Shown in pieces: positions 41,074 to 49,384 of a stretch of DNA of 64,000 bases. The stretch is from positions 372,001-436,000 of the forward strand of contig NZ_JAHYXK010000002.1 of assembly GCF_019443125.1 (NCBI RefSeq), given 5' to 3'. The notes under the pieces were generated by a model that was not told where the DNA came from, searched no databases, and was given only the letters and a program-made list of their open reading frames with translations. Made by a program: the position numbers and the translations under genes. This DNA is from Pontibacter aydingkolensis. Its GTDB lineage: Bacteria; Bacteroidota; Bacteroidia; Cytophagales; Hymenobacteraceae. Positions within the stretch are counted from its first letter, which is position 1. Each line of letters begins with the position of its first letter.

Positions 41074-42891
41074 CTAATTTATACTATCGCCTCGCAGTTT
41101 TCGAAAGCGTTTACGGGCCTCTGCTATGTAGATGCTCCCCTGGTGCTTTTTTAACAGATCGTTGTAGAGTTCCTGTGCCCTCTCCTTGTCTTTCAGATTC
41201 TCTTCATAAATATAGGCCATCCTGTATAAGGCATCATCACTCAGAATATCATATTGCGGGTTGCTAACGATTTTGCTCAGGCTTTCTACGGCCTGCTCAA
41301 ACTGCCCCATACGTTCGTAAATATTTGCCTTCTGAAAGTATATCTCATCTGTAAGGCTATGGCCCGGGTATTTTTTCAGCATAGTATCAAGTGCTGTAAT
41401 AGCCTCTGCCAATTTGTTCTGAAACACCAGCAGATCAATGGCCGCATACTCTTCCATAGCTACCGTAGAGGTATCGAGACCGGTGTTGTCTGTTATAAGC
41501 AGGCTCAGGTCCATGGCATCGTTGGCAATTTCGCGACTGGTAGCCAGTTTCAGTATATCCAAGTGCGCCTGGGCCAGTTCAAAATCGCCTTTGTAGTAGT
41601 TTAGCCTGGCGTTTCTCAGTTTGGCCTCATGCCCTATGGGGGTTTCTTTGTGCGTTTTTTCTACCTGCGAGTACAGCAATGTACTTTCCCAAGGCTCGCC
41701 TTTTAGCAGATAAATGTCTCCTAAGGTTAGTTTGCTATTGGCTACAAAATCCGGATTGGCGCGCGGCATGTCTATCGCTTCCTGCAACAGGGCAATGGCT
41801 TTTTCCCTGTCGTCTAAATAAAATGCATACAAGCCGGCCATGTGCTGCAATACTTCTACTGTTTGGGCAGATCTGCCTACCTCATTTAGTAAAGCCTCGT
41901 AGTCGGTTATAAGTGCCCTTATCTTATCCTTATCCACAGGAAATGTATTCTGTATCTGCTCTTCCCGCGCATTTATCAGTCGCTGTCGTGCTATCAGGTA
42001 GTATGGCCCTTCCGGGTATTCTTTTACAATGTAATCGTAGGCCTCAATGGCGCCCTCGTAATCATCGTTCTTCAAGCTGATGGCACCAAGCTCCATAACA
42101 CGAGTACCACCACTGCGCGTGCGCTTATCTACAGCCCTGGCCTGCATCAAAGCCGCATAAAAATCTTTTCGCTGAATGTAAAGCCAGATCAAAAGTTCGT
42201 TGTATGCCAGCTTATCGGGGTTTTGCTGCACCCGCAGTATCAGCTCTTTCTCCAGTTCATCCAGGTTTTTTTCTTCGCGCATACTGTTCTGCAGCATGTT
42301 CTGCACATACCCCAGTTCATTATCGTCGGCTTGCAGCAGGTTCAGTATCTCAGGTATCAGGCTGGTATTTTTCTGGCGATAAGCGTAAAGCGCAATAAGC
42401 GGCCTGTTAAACTCCAGTGGGTTTTCACTGAGCACACGGCCACGCAAGTATGTTTTCTCGGCATAATCAAACAGGTCGCTTTGCATAAAGGCGCTTGCCA
42501 GGCTTATTACCTGCTCAGGCTTTAGCTGCTCCAGCATTTTATCATAATATTTTTCAGCGGTAGCCTTATCGCCTGAAGCCTGGTATACCTTACCCAGATC
42601 TACCTGGTAGTTGGGGATATCCGGGTATCGCTTTATGGTCTTCTTCACCAGTTTTTCGGCTTCCTTGTAGTTTCGCTGTGCCAGCAACACTTTCAGGTAG
42701 TCGGGGTAAACCGCCTGGAACAATCTGGGCTGTTCTACCAGTTTACTGTATAGTTCTTCTGCCTTTGCATAATCGCCTTTGCTGTAGTACTCGCGTGCCA
42801 GCTGCAGCTCCTGGTTTTGGGCTGAGGCTGTAAGCGTTACAAGAAGCAGCAGTATAGCGCTAAATAAAATACGAAATGGTTTAGCTGGCAT
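41074..42891 (-). CDS. TPR-repeat periplasmic/outer-membrane protein
   Basis: The 605-residue protein has a signal peptide (FRILFSAILLLLVTLTASAQ) and is otherwise helical with many TPR units (for example AREYYSKGDYAKAEELYSKL, and near the end DALYRMAYIYEENLKDKERA). It probably scaffolds envelope complexes. No catalytic domain. Its operon partner is unclear: a terminator lies upstream. Confidence 0.85.
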   Translation of the reverse strand: MPAKPFRILFSAILLLLVTLTASAQNQELQLAREYYSKGDYAKAEELYSKLVEQPRLFQAVYPDYLKVLLAQRNYKEAEKLVKKTIKRYPDIPNYQVDLGKVYQASGDKATAEKYYDKMLEQLKPEQVISLASAFMQSDLFDYAEKTYLRGRVLSENPLEFNRPLIALYAYRQKNTSLIPEILNLLQADDNELGYVQNMLQNSMREEKNLDELEKELILRVQQNPDKLAYNELLIWLYIQRKDFYAALMQARAVDKRTRSGGTRVMELGAISLKNDDYEGAIEAYDYIVKEYPEGPYYLIARQRLINAREEQIQNTFPVDKDKIRALITDYEALLNEVGRSAQTVEVLQHMAGLYAFYLDDREKAIALLQEAIDMPRANPDFVANSKLTLGDIYLLKGEPWESTLLYSQVEKTHKETPIGHEAKLRNARLNYYKGDFELAQAHLDILKLATSREIANDAMDLSLLITDNTGLDTSTVAMEEYAAIDLLVFQNKLAEAITALDTMLKKYPGHSLTDEIYFQKANIYERMGQFEQAVESLSKIVSNPQYDILSDDALYRMAYIYEENLKDKERAQELYNDLLKKHQGSIYIAEARKRFRKLRGDSIN

Positions 42892-42967
42892 AATATACTT
42901 AAAACGTAAGTTAAGCGGGCTTTGATATTAAAGCGCTGCGGATAAATTGAAGGTACGGGTATACAAC

Positions 42968-43002
42968 AAAAAAAGCCACCCTTTGTGGGAGTGGCTTTTT
43001 TT
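42968..43002 (-). terminator. Terminator of the ppiD-like gene
   Basis: AAAAAAGCCAC/GTGGCTTTTTT stem-loop, with a T-run on both sides as read on each strand. Confidence 0.85.
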
Positions 43003-43023
43003 GAATTTATACTTTGCTAGATT

Positions 43024-45135
43024 CTAGAAGAATTTAACGCGGTTATCCTTAATATCAGCTTTGTCTTTGATGGCTTCGAAGGCTTTGCTTTGCACGTTGC
43101 CTGCACGCGATGTACGCAGTTGCTCTTTTACGTTACTAAAGTCATTGATTTCAGGAGCCTGATCCAGGTTAACCAGTTCAACGATCAATACACCGTTCTG
43201 TCCTTCGATAGGGGCTGAGCGGGAACCCTGCTTCATACCAAACGCCTTGCCGATAGCAACCGGCTCAACACCGAACCCCGGTATGGCAGTAGAAGCAAGT
43301 GTTACGTTATCGGCAGTTTTAACCATGGCATTTGGTCCGTAGCTAGCAGCAATCTGGTCTAACGAGCCTTTCTGGCCTTTTAGCTTCTCAATGATCTGCT
43401 CAGCTTTAACTTGGTTGCGTACGGCTGCCGTTAGCTCTTCTTTAATGTCTTCTATTTTAGCATAGCCTTTTTCACGCTTGCCAGTAAGTGTTGCCACAAC
43501 AAACTTGTCTTCTATCTCGAACACCTTAGACACATCGCCTATTTCAGTGTCATTAGCGTAAGCCCAACGTACCAGTTCGCGCGAATTGTTCAGGTTATTT
43601 ACCATTATCTGGTTTTTACCGATCTCCTTGGCTTCTTCTTTAACCAAAGACTTATTTTTAGCAACATTTTCTCTGAACTCTTCTGCGCTGCCGCTTGTGC
43701 CAGATAACTCATCTGCAATAGCGTAGGCTACGTCGCGGGTTGTTTCGCTGGCCTCTACTGAGCGCTGTACAGCGGCAATTTTATACTGCTGCTTTGTTTT
43801 AGGCTCTGTTACTTTTACAATGTGGTAGCCATACTCGGTTTCTACCAGGTTTGGCAGTAAACCAGCTCCTGCATGACCAAACACGGCTTTGTCAAAAGGA
43901 CCAACCATACGGCCTTCTTCAAACCAACCCAAATCACCGCCTACAGAGGCAGTTCCATCGCTACCGTACTGAGAAGCCATCTGTGCAAAGTCTGCCCCGC
44001 CTTTGATCTGGTTTAGAACATCCTGCGCTTTTGTTTTGGCAGCTGCTTTTGCCTCTGGTGTATCACCTTCAGGTCTGATCAAGATATGGCTTGCTCTTAC
44101 AGCGCTTGTAGCACTTTCTTTGGCATCCATTACTTTGAAAAGCGCCATTGTGCCATTTTGAGTATATGGGCCATATACTTTACCTTCCTGTAATGGCAGT
44201 TGCTTGCGCAGTTCCTCTGGCAGGTTGCCAGGCGTTTGGTAGGTGCCGTCAAAAGGTTGGTCTGAGTTTGTGTAAACAAAAGCAGAATCGTTTGTTGCGT
44301 TTGCAAATTGCTGTGCAAGTGTGCTGATCTCCTGCTGATAGTATGTGCTGTCTTCTCTGGATGCGTTTACATCTATTACAACATACTCTACTGAACGGCC
44401 ATCTTCTACTTTATAAAGCTCTTTGTTGCGCTCGTAATACTCTTTAAGTTTTGCATCAGATACAGTAACAGCAGAGTCTGCCATTGTAGCGTAAGGCACA
44501 AACAGCACTTTTAAACTTGCTGATGCATTCTGGGCTTTATAAAAGTGCTTAGCTTCTGCATCCGTTATGTATACTGACTTAGCAAGCAGATTATTATACT
44601 TTGTCGCAATGCGGTCTGCAATGATGCCCTGCTCGAAGTTAGTCCACATAGGACGCGCCTCAGGGCCCATCTGATCGAGGTTTTGCAGGTACTGTACTAC
44701 CTGGCTCTGGTCGAACAGACCTGTTTGCGGATTAACGAAAGCCTGTTGCACAGCCGGGTGAATGTTGTTACCCTGCACCATGTCTGCCAGTTCTTCGTCA
44801 GTTACTTCTATTCCTAAACGATCGTACTCTTTCTCTAAGGCAATCTTAAAGATCAGCTGGTTCCATGCCTGCTCACGCAGCATAGCCATTTCGTTTTCAG
44901 TGGCTGCACGGCCTACCTGGTTTTCATAGTTTACTTTAAGTTGCTGGAAAGCCGCATCAAACTCATCGTATCCTACTTCTTCCCCTCCGATTTCACCGAT
45001 AACTGTTGCATCGTTACCCATTAGCCTTGAGTTTGGCCCTAACAGGTCACCGCCTACTACAAATATACCAAGCCCTATGGCAATGGCTCCTACAGCCCAA
45101 CCAGACTTCTCTCTAATCTTATTAATTAATGCCAT
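43024..45135 (-). CDS. Membrane-anchored peptidyl-prolyl isomerase (PpiD/SurA-like)
   Basis: The 703-residue protein has one N-terminal membrane helix (about 13-33, WAVGAIAIGLGIFVVGG), a SurA-type chaperone N-domain (about 35-240) and a PpiC-type rotamase domain (about 340-450: ASHILIRPEGDT, GADFAQMASQYGSDGT, GDLGWFEEGRMVGPFDKAVF). It helps fold outer-membrane and periplasmic proteins. It is the last of a run with the CorC-like and lptC genes. Confidence 0.9.
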   Translation of the reverse strand: MALINKIREKSGWAVGAIAIGLGIFVVGGDLLGPNSRLMGNDATVIGEIGGEEVGYDEFDAAFQQLKVNYENQVGRAATENEMAMLREQAWNQLIFKIALEKEYDRLGIEVTDEELADMVQGNNIHPAVQQAFVNPQTGLFDQSQVVQYLQNLDQMGPEARPMWTNFEQGIIADRIATKYNNLLAKSVYITDAEAKHFYKAQNASASLKVLFVPYATMADSAVTVSDAKLKEYYERNKELYKVEDGRSVEYVVIDVNASREDSTYYQQEISTLAQQFANATNDSAFVYTNSDQPFDGTYQTPGNLPEELRKQLPLQEGKVYGPYTQNGTMALFKVMDAKESATSAVRASHILIRPEGDTPEAKAAAKTKAQDVLNQIKGGADFAQMASQYGSDGTASVGGDLGWFEEGRMVGPFDKAVFGHAGAGLLPNLVETEYGYHIVKVTEPKTKQQYKIAAVQRSVEASETTRDVAYAIADELSGTSGSAEEFRENVAKNKSLVKEEAKEIGKNQIMVNNLNNSRELVRWAYANDTEIGDVSKVFEIEDKFVVATLTGKREKGYAKIEDIKEELTAAVRNQVKAEQIIEKLKGQKGSLDQIAASYGPNAMVKTADNVTLASTAIPGFGVEPVAIGKAFGMKQGSRSAPIEGQNGVLIVELVNLDQAPEINDFSNVKEQLRTSRAGNVQSKAFEAIKDKADIKDNRVKFF

Positions 45136-45215
45136 TCTTTATTTAACTTATAAAAGGATTGTGCAAAATAAGGTTAATCGTGTTAAAATTCAAAAATTTT
45201 ATGTGTTCAGGCTTA

Positions 45216-46514
45216 TTATTCTGCATCTACCTGATAATCTGATTTTTTAATCAGCTTCACAGCGTTGATGCGGTTATCGTCCATGGAGAGTACTGTGATA
45301 AGAAAAGGCGCTACTTCTATTTCATCACCAGGTGTTGGTATTTCGCCGAAAACAGAGAAAATAAGACCTCCAAGTGTTTCATAATCGCCTTCAGGCAGGT
45401 TCAGGTCATACTTCTCGTTCAGGTAATCTATTTCGTGCCGCGCACTCAATAAGTATAATCCCTCTTCTGCAATTACCTGTTCCAGCAGCTCATCATTAAT
45501 ATCAAACTCGTCTTCTATTTCCCCGAATATCTCTTCTATCACGTCTTCTACTGTCACAATGCCTGAAGTGCCTCCAAACTCATCTATCACCACGGCTACA
45601 CTGCGATGTTCTGAAACAAATTTTACAAAAAGCTCGCTGGCCAGCATACTTTCGGGCACCATACTTACCTGCGAAATTATTTCAGCCACGCTTTGCGGGC
45701 GCTTAAACATATCCAGTTGGTGGCAGTACCCTACTATATTATCAATAGTATCCTTATAGACCAGAATTTTGGAATGTCCCGTTTGCACAAATGTCTGGCG
45801 TAGCGTTTCAAGAGTATCCCCTATCTCTACAGCCTCTATCTCGGTACGTGGTACCATGCACTCGCGCACTTTCACCGTTTTAAACTCAAGTGCGTTATGG
45901 AATATCTGGGGATCTACCTCGGGTGCGTTTTCCTGCTCCGGGTGGTAGAGGTGGTTTTTGATGTATGCATTCAGGTCTGTAAAGCCAAACACAGGCTTTT
46001 CTTCTGAGAACTCAATCCTGAAAAGTTTTTCGGCCACCAGTTTACTCAGGCTTACAATCAGGTAAACCACAGGGTATAACATGTAATAGAGTACAAGTAT
46101 CGGAACCGCCAAAACCTGCAGCAAACGGTTAGGATTTATGGCTGCTAAACTCCGTGGCAAAAACTCGGCAGTAAGCAAAACCACTACTGACGCAATAATA
46201 ATCTGGATAAGCAGTATAAGTAAATTAAACTGAAATGGCTGGGGTAAGTATACCAAAAGCAGCGTGTTTAGTATTCCGGCTATTGCAAAGCCGTACAGCA
46301 CCAGCGCAAGGGTATTGCCGATTAATGCCGTGCCTAAAAACCGTGATGGGCGCTGCAACAAATACCAAAGTATGCGCCCAGACAGTACACCATTCTTTTC
46401 GCTGAGCTCGATCTGAATCTTGTTGGCTGCCACAAAGGCCATTTCTATACCCGAAAAAAAGGCAGAGAAAACCAAGGCGGCAAACAGCAAAACGATCTGA
46501 CTGGGGTCTATCAT
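45216..46514 (-). CDS. CNNM/CBS/CorC_HlyC membrane protein (GldE-like)
   Basis: The 432-residue protein has four membrane helices of the CNNM domain (about 1-165), a CBS pair (about 215-330; VPRTEIEAVEI, VVIDEFGGTSGIVTVEDVIE) and a C-terminal CorC_HlyC domain (YETLGGLIFSVFGEIPTPGD). In Bacteroidota such proteins include GldE of gliding motility and Mg/Co efflux-type transporters. Position between LptC and the PpiD-like gene is usual in the phylum. Which of the two roles applies is not clear. Confidence 0.87.
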   Translation of the reverse strand: MIDPSQIVLLFAALVFSAFFSGIEMAFVAANKIQIELSEKNGVLSGRILWYLLQRPSRFLGTALIGNTLALVLYGFAIAGILNTLLLVYLPQPFQFNLLILLIQIIIASVVVLLTAEFLPRSLAAINPNRLLQVLAVPILVLYYMLYPVVYLIVSLSKLVAEKLFRIEFSEEKPVFGFTDLNAYIKNHLYHPEQENAPEVDPQIFHNALEFKTVKVRECMVPRTEIEAVEIGDTLETLRQTFVQTGHSKILVYKDTIDNIVGYCHQLDMFKRPQSVAEIISQVSMVPESMLASELFVKFVSEHRSVAVVIDEFGGTSGIVTVEDVIEEIFGEIEDEFDINDELLEQVIAEEGLYLLSARHEIDYLNEKYDLNLPEGDYETLGGLIFSVFGEIPTPGDEIEVAPFLITVLSMDDNRINAVKLIKKSDYQVDAE

Positions 46515-46522
46515 GATTTAAG

Positions 46523-46705
46523 TTATTTTTCGGCGTCTTCGCTTTTATTGCGCCGGTAGCGGTACAACATGTACAACACCAGCACAATCATAAAAATCCA
46601 GTAATTGCCGGCGGCGTCACCCTCCTCTATACTGCGGTGCACACCTATAACCATAGCCACAAAAGCGAGCGACAGTAAAATAGTATTTAACAATTTAGGG
46701 TTCAT
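46523..46705 (-). CDS. 60-residue two-helix membrane protein
   Basis: The product (MNPKLLNTILLSLAFVAMVI...) has two hydrophobic segments (about 7-22 and 35-50) and a charged tail RYRRNKSEDAEK. Its start overlaps the lptC stop and it ends eight bases before the CorC-like gene, so it is translated in the same operon. No family recognised. Confidence 0.65.
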   Translation of the reverse strand: MNPKLLNTILLSLAFVAMVIGVHRSIEEGDAAGNYWIFMIVLVLYMLYRYRRNKSEDAEK

Positions 46706-47244
46706 TACTCTTCTTTTAAGCTAAATGTGCCTGTCACTTTTGTAATGGAGTATCTCGAGAAATCCTGATTGGCACGCAGTCCTTTCCCTGTAATTATTTC
46801 TTCAGCTGTGGTAATCTTTACAAACTTGTCTGTATAAATTTCCTGCTTATTTTTATTCCAGTACAGTTCTTCTGTCTCCAGCTTTTCCTGTTTTTGCAAG
46901 TTATTTACCACTACATTGCCTCTGGCCAGGTAAATATCCTTATTACGGTCCTGTTTGGCGTAATTTGCCTTTAATGTTGATGTCATTTGCCCTGGCTTTT
47001 CGAAGAACTCTACATATAGCCCTTCCGGGAACACGCCATCACCGTTTTCAAACTCCTGCTGCAGCGGCGCTTGCAGCTTAACCAGCAATTTGGCTGAGTC
47101 GGAATAAAGTGTTACCACGTCCTTGTTCTCGATCAGGGGACCGGTGTATTTCAGTTCTTTGTCAGGGTCCTGTAACTCATCGGTACAGCTAAAAGCCGTA
47201 CTTACAATAAGTGCCAGTAACCCTAATATGTATGCATTGCGCAT
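46705..47244 (-). CDS. lptC: LPS export periplasmic protein LptC
   Basis: The 179-residue protein has a lipoprotein-like signal (AYILGLLALIVSTAFSC) and the LptC fold blocks: YSDSAKLLVKLQAPLQQEF, GLYVEFFEKPGQ, TLKANYAKQDRNKDIYLARG, NVVVNNLQKQEKLETEELYW and KITTAEEIITGKGLRANQDF. It bridges LptB2FG and LptA in LPS export. Start ATG 47244 is preferred to 47280. Confidence 0.88.
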   Translation of the reverse strand: MRNAYILGLLALIVSTAFSCTDELQDPDKELKYTGPLIENKDVVTLYSDSAKLLVKLQAPLQQEFENGDGVFPEGLYVEFFEKPGQMTSTLKANYAKQDRNKDIYLARGNVVVNNLQKQEKLETEELYWNKNKQEIYTDKFVKITTAEEIITGKGLRANQDFSRYSITKVTGTFSLKEE

Positions 47245-47328
47245 GTTATACTTTATCGTCGGTTTTCGTGAAAATAACAAAATTTATAATTCTCAGTTCA
47301 CAAACAGCCTCTTTAACAGGCATATTAC

Positions 47329-47357
47329 AAAAAAGGCCGCTTCAAGAACGGCCTTTT
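47329..47357 (-). terminator. Terminator downstream of the outer-membrane protein gene
   Basis: AAAAAAGGCCG/CGGCCTTTT; the minus strand reads into TTTTTT after the stem. Confidence 0.8.
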
Positions 47358-47379
47358 CATTTATACTTTGTAACGATGG

Positions 47380-48672
47380 CTAATCTATGCGGCGCTTAAT
47401 AAACCACCTGCTGTTTACGGTAAAGCCAACGCTAAACTGGAAATAGTTTTCCTTGATAAGGTTATTGTCTGTGGTGCCGCGGCTTCCGTATCCAAAGGCA
47501 GCATTCAGTTGGTATAGATCGTAGATTGTGGAGCGGCCCAATGGCATTGTAAAGCCTGTTGTTATACCCTTGTCTTTAATAGACTCGCCTCTGGCACTGT
47601 ATGGCGTGTCTCCGTAATAGACACCGGCCCGGTAGGTAACGCGGGCAAAAAAGTTATCTATTGAGTTTGCATTAGGGGTGTATTCACCTCCAAGTGCCAC
47701 ACGATAGCTGTCTCCCAATTCACTTTCCCCGGAAAAGTTTCTGAACTCTGACCACTTCTGGCTGTAGAAATCAGCCCCGATAGTCAGGTTTTTTCCGTTG
47801 TCGAATGTTAATCCGGCATGAAGGCTTGGCGGCAGATTTACGCTGCTTTCTGAGCTGTCAGGCAATATGTTATCGTCCAATATGTTGTCTGATAGTGTTC
47901 TACGCTCATAAGATGACCTGCGCGTTGCATCCAAATCAGTGCCAAAGCTATAAACTGCGCCCGCACTTAGGTAAGATTTATCTTTAATTTGCTTGCGGTA
48001 ATTCGCACCGGCTCTAAATATAAAATTCTCGTAGCGTATGCGTTCGTTGTACACCACTTTCTCGCTGCCAATAGCAGCCAACGAATCATCCTGCACTACC
48101 GAAGCGGACTCTTTTGTGATAGCCCCAAACAAATAAGATGCACTACCACCTATTGTAAGGCCGTCAGCAATTTTAACGCCGTGCGAAAAGTATGCCTCTG
48201 AAATGCCGCCTTCGCCCAAATACTGCTGCTGTATGGTAGCACGTGGATTACTTGGCAGGCTTGATGTTGTTCTGGCCTCGTAGTTAACAACGCTATATGG
48301 CCTTAAACCAATTGCAGAGCTCCAGCGCTTCGATACCGGTACTGCCAGCGTTAAGTTGTAAAGGTTAGCATTACCGTCAGTTTGCTTTTCAGCAGAATTT
48401 TTGATGGTTTTTAACTGACCTGCCACACCCATATCAAATACTGTTATACTATTATAGTACAACAGTGCTGGGTTAGCAGTATTGGCCTGAAAGCTATTAC
48501 CTGCACTTATACCTACGCCGGCCATGCCTGCGTTGCGTACGTTGCCAAGGTTGTAGTTATATTCCCCTAAGCCATAGCGAGAGTACGGGGTGTTGCCAAT
48601 ATTTTGCGCCTGTGCGGCATGTGCCAGGCATAGTATGGCAAAGCCTATCAGTACTCGGAGTGATTTATACAT
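47380..48672 (-). CDS. Outer-membrane beta-barrel protein
   Basis: The 430-residue protein has a signal peptide (SLRVLIGFAILCLAHAAQAQ) and alternates hydrophobic/polar strands to a C-terminal aromatic end typical of barrels (FQFSVGFTVNSRWFIKRRID). The start NTPYSRYGLGEY with AGMAGVGIS recalls FadL/OmpP1-like Bacteroidota proteins. It overlaps coaX by eight bases. Substrate unknown. Confidence 0.75.
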   Translation of the reverse strand: MYKSLRVLIGFAILCLAHAAQAQNIGNTPYSRYGLGEYNYNLGNVRNAGMAGVGISAGNSFQANTANPALLYYNSITVFDMGVAGQLKTIKNSAEKQTDGNANLYNLTLAVPVSKRWSSAIGLRPYSVVNYEARTTSSLPSNPRATIQQQYLGEGGISEAYFSHGVKIADGLTIGGSASYLFGAITKESASVVQDDSLAAIGSEKVVYNERIRYENFIFRAGANYRKQIKDKSYLSAGAVYSFGTDLDATRRSSYERRTLSDNILDDNILPDSSESSVNLPPSLHAGLTFDNGKNLTIGADFYSQKWSEFRNFSGESELGDSYRVALGGEYTPNANSIDNFFARVTYRAGVYYGDTPYSARGESIKDKGITTGFTMPLGRSTIYDLYQLNAAFGYGSRGTTDNNLIKENYFQFSVGFTVNSRWFIKRRID

Positions 48673-49381
48673 TATGTGCTAATATTCTGTGAAGCCCGAT
48701 TAAAACTAACTCAGGAATTACAAAGATGCGTCCTTTTAATTTACTTTCAAAAAATCCTGCGTCTCCTCCGCAAAGTATAACCACCAGATCTTTCGCTTTT
48801 TCTGAATAAGCCTGAATAAAGCCATTGAGTTCGGCCACGGTTCCAGCAAGCACCCCACTAAGTATAGACTCCTGCGTTGACTGCCCGGTAAGCGGGTACT
48901 CATTTTCAGTTCGCTCTACTAACGGCAGGCGCTTTGTAAAAGTATGCAATGCCTTAAATTTCATGTTCAAGCCCAGCGAAATTCCTCCTCCAAGGTAGTT
49001 CCCGTTTTTGTCGACAAAGTCGTGGGTAATGCAGGTGCCGGCATCAAATATTAAACAGTTGTGCCTCGGAAACAGGTAATTAACCCCAACTGCGGCGGCA
49101 ATTCTATCTGCGCCCAGGGTTTGCGGGGTTTTATACTTGTTAAAAACAGGCAGGGCTGTCTGCTCAGAAAGCTCTATAATGCTTCCTGATACAGACAGCC
49201 CTGCTGCTATACTTTGCGTGCCCGCCGCAACAGAGGCAACAATGGCATGGTCAAATTTTTGGTTCTGCAGCTCCTGCGGCAATTCATGCCCGGTAAAATA
49301 ACCCTGCTTTACCAAGGCATCCTTTTCAAAGATACCATATTTGGTGCCCGTGTTTCCTATGTCTATAGCGACGTTGCGCAT
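48665..49381 (-). CDS. coaX: Type III pantothenate kinase
   Basis: The 238-residue ASKHA-fold kinase has VAIDIGNTGTKYGIF, LGADRIAAAVGVNYLFPRH, LIFDAGTCITHDFVDKNG and LGGGISLGLNMKFKALHTFT. It phosphorylates pantothenate in CoA synthesis, which fits panC/panD elsewhere in the window. It starts three bases after the rluB-like stop. Confidence 0.94.
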   Translation of the reverse strand: MRNVAIDIGNTGTKYGIFEKDALVKQGYFTGHELPQELQNQKFDHAIVASVAAGTQSIAAGLSVSGSIIELSEQTALPVFNKYKTPQTLGADRIAAAVGVNYLFPRHNCLIFDAGTCITHDFVDKNGNYLGGGISLGLNMKFKALHTFTKRLPLVERTENEYPLTGQSTQESILSGVLAGTVAELNGFIQAYSEKAKDLVVILCGGDAGFFESKLKGRIFVIPELVLIGLHRILAHNV

Positions 49382-49384
49382 ATG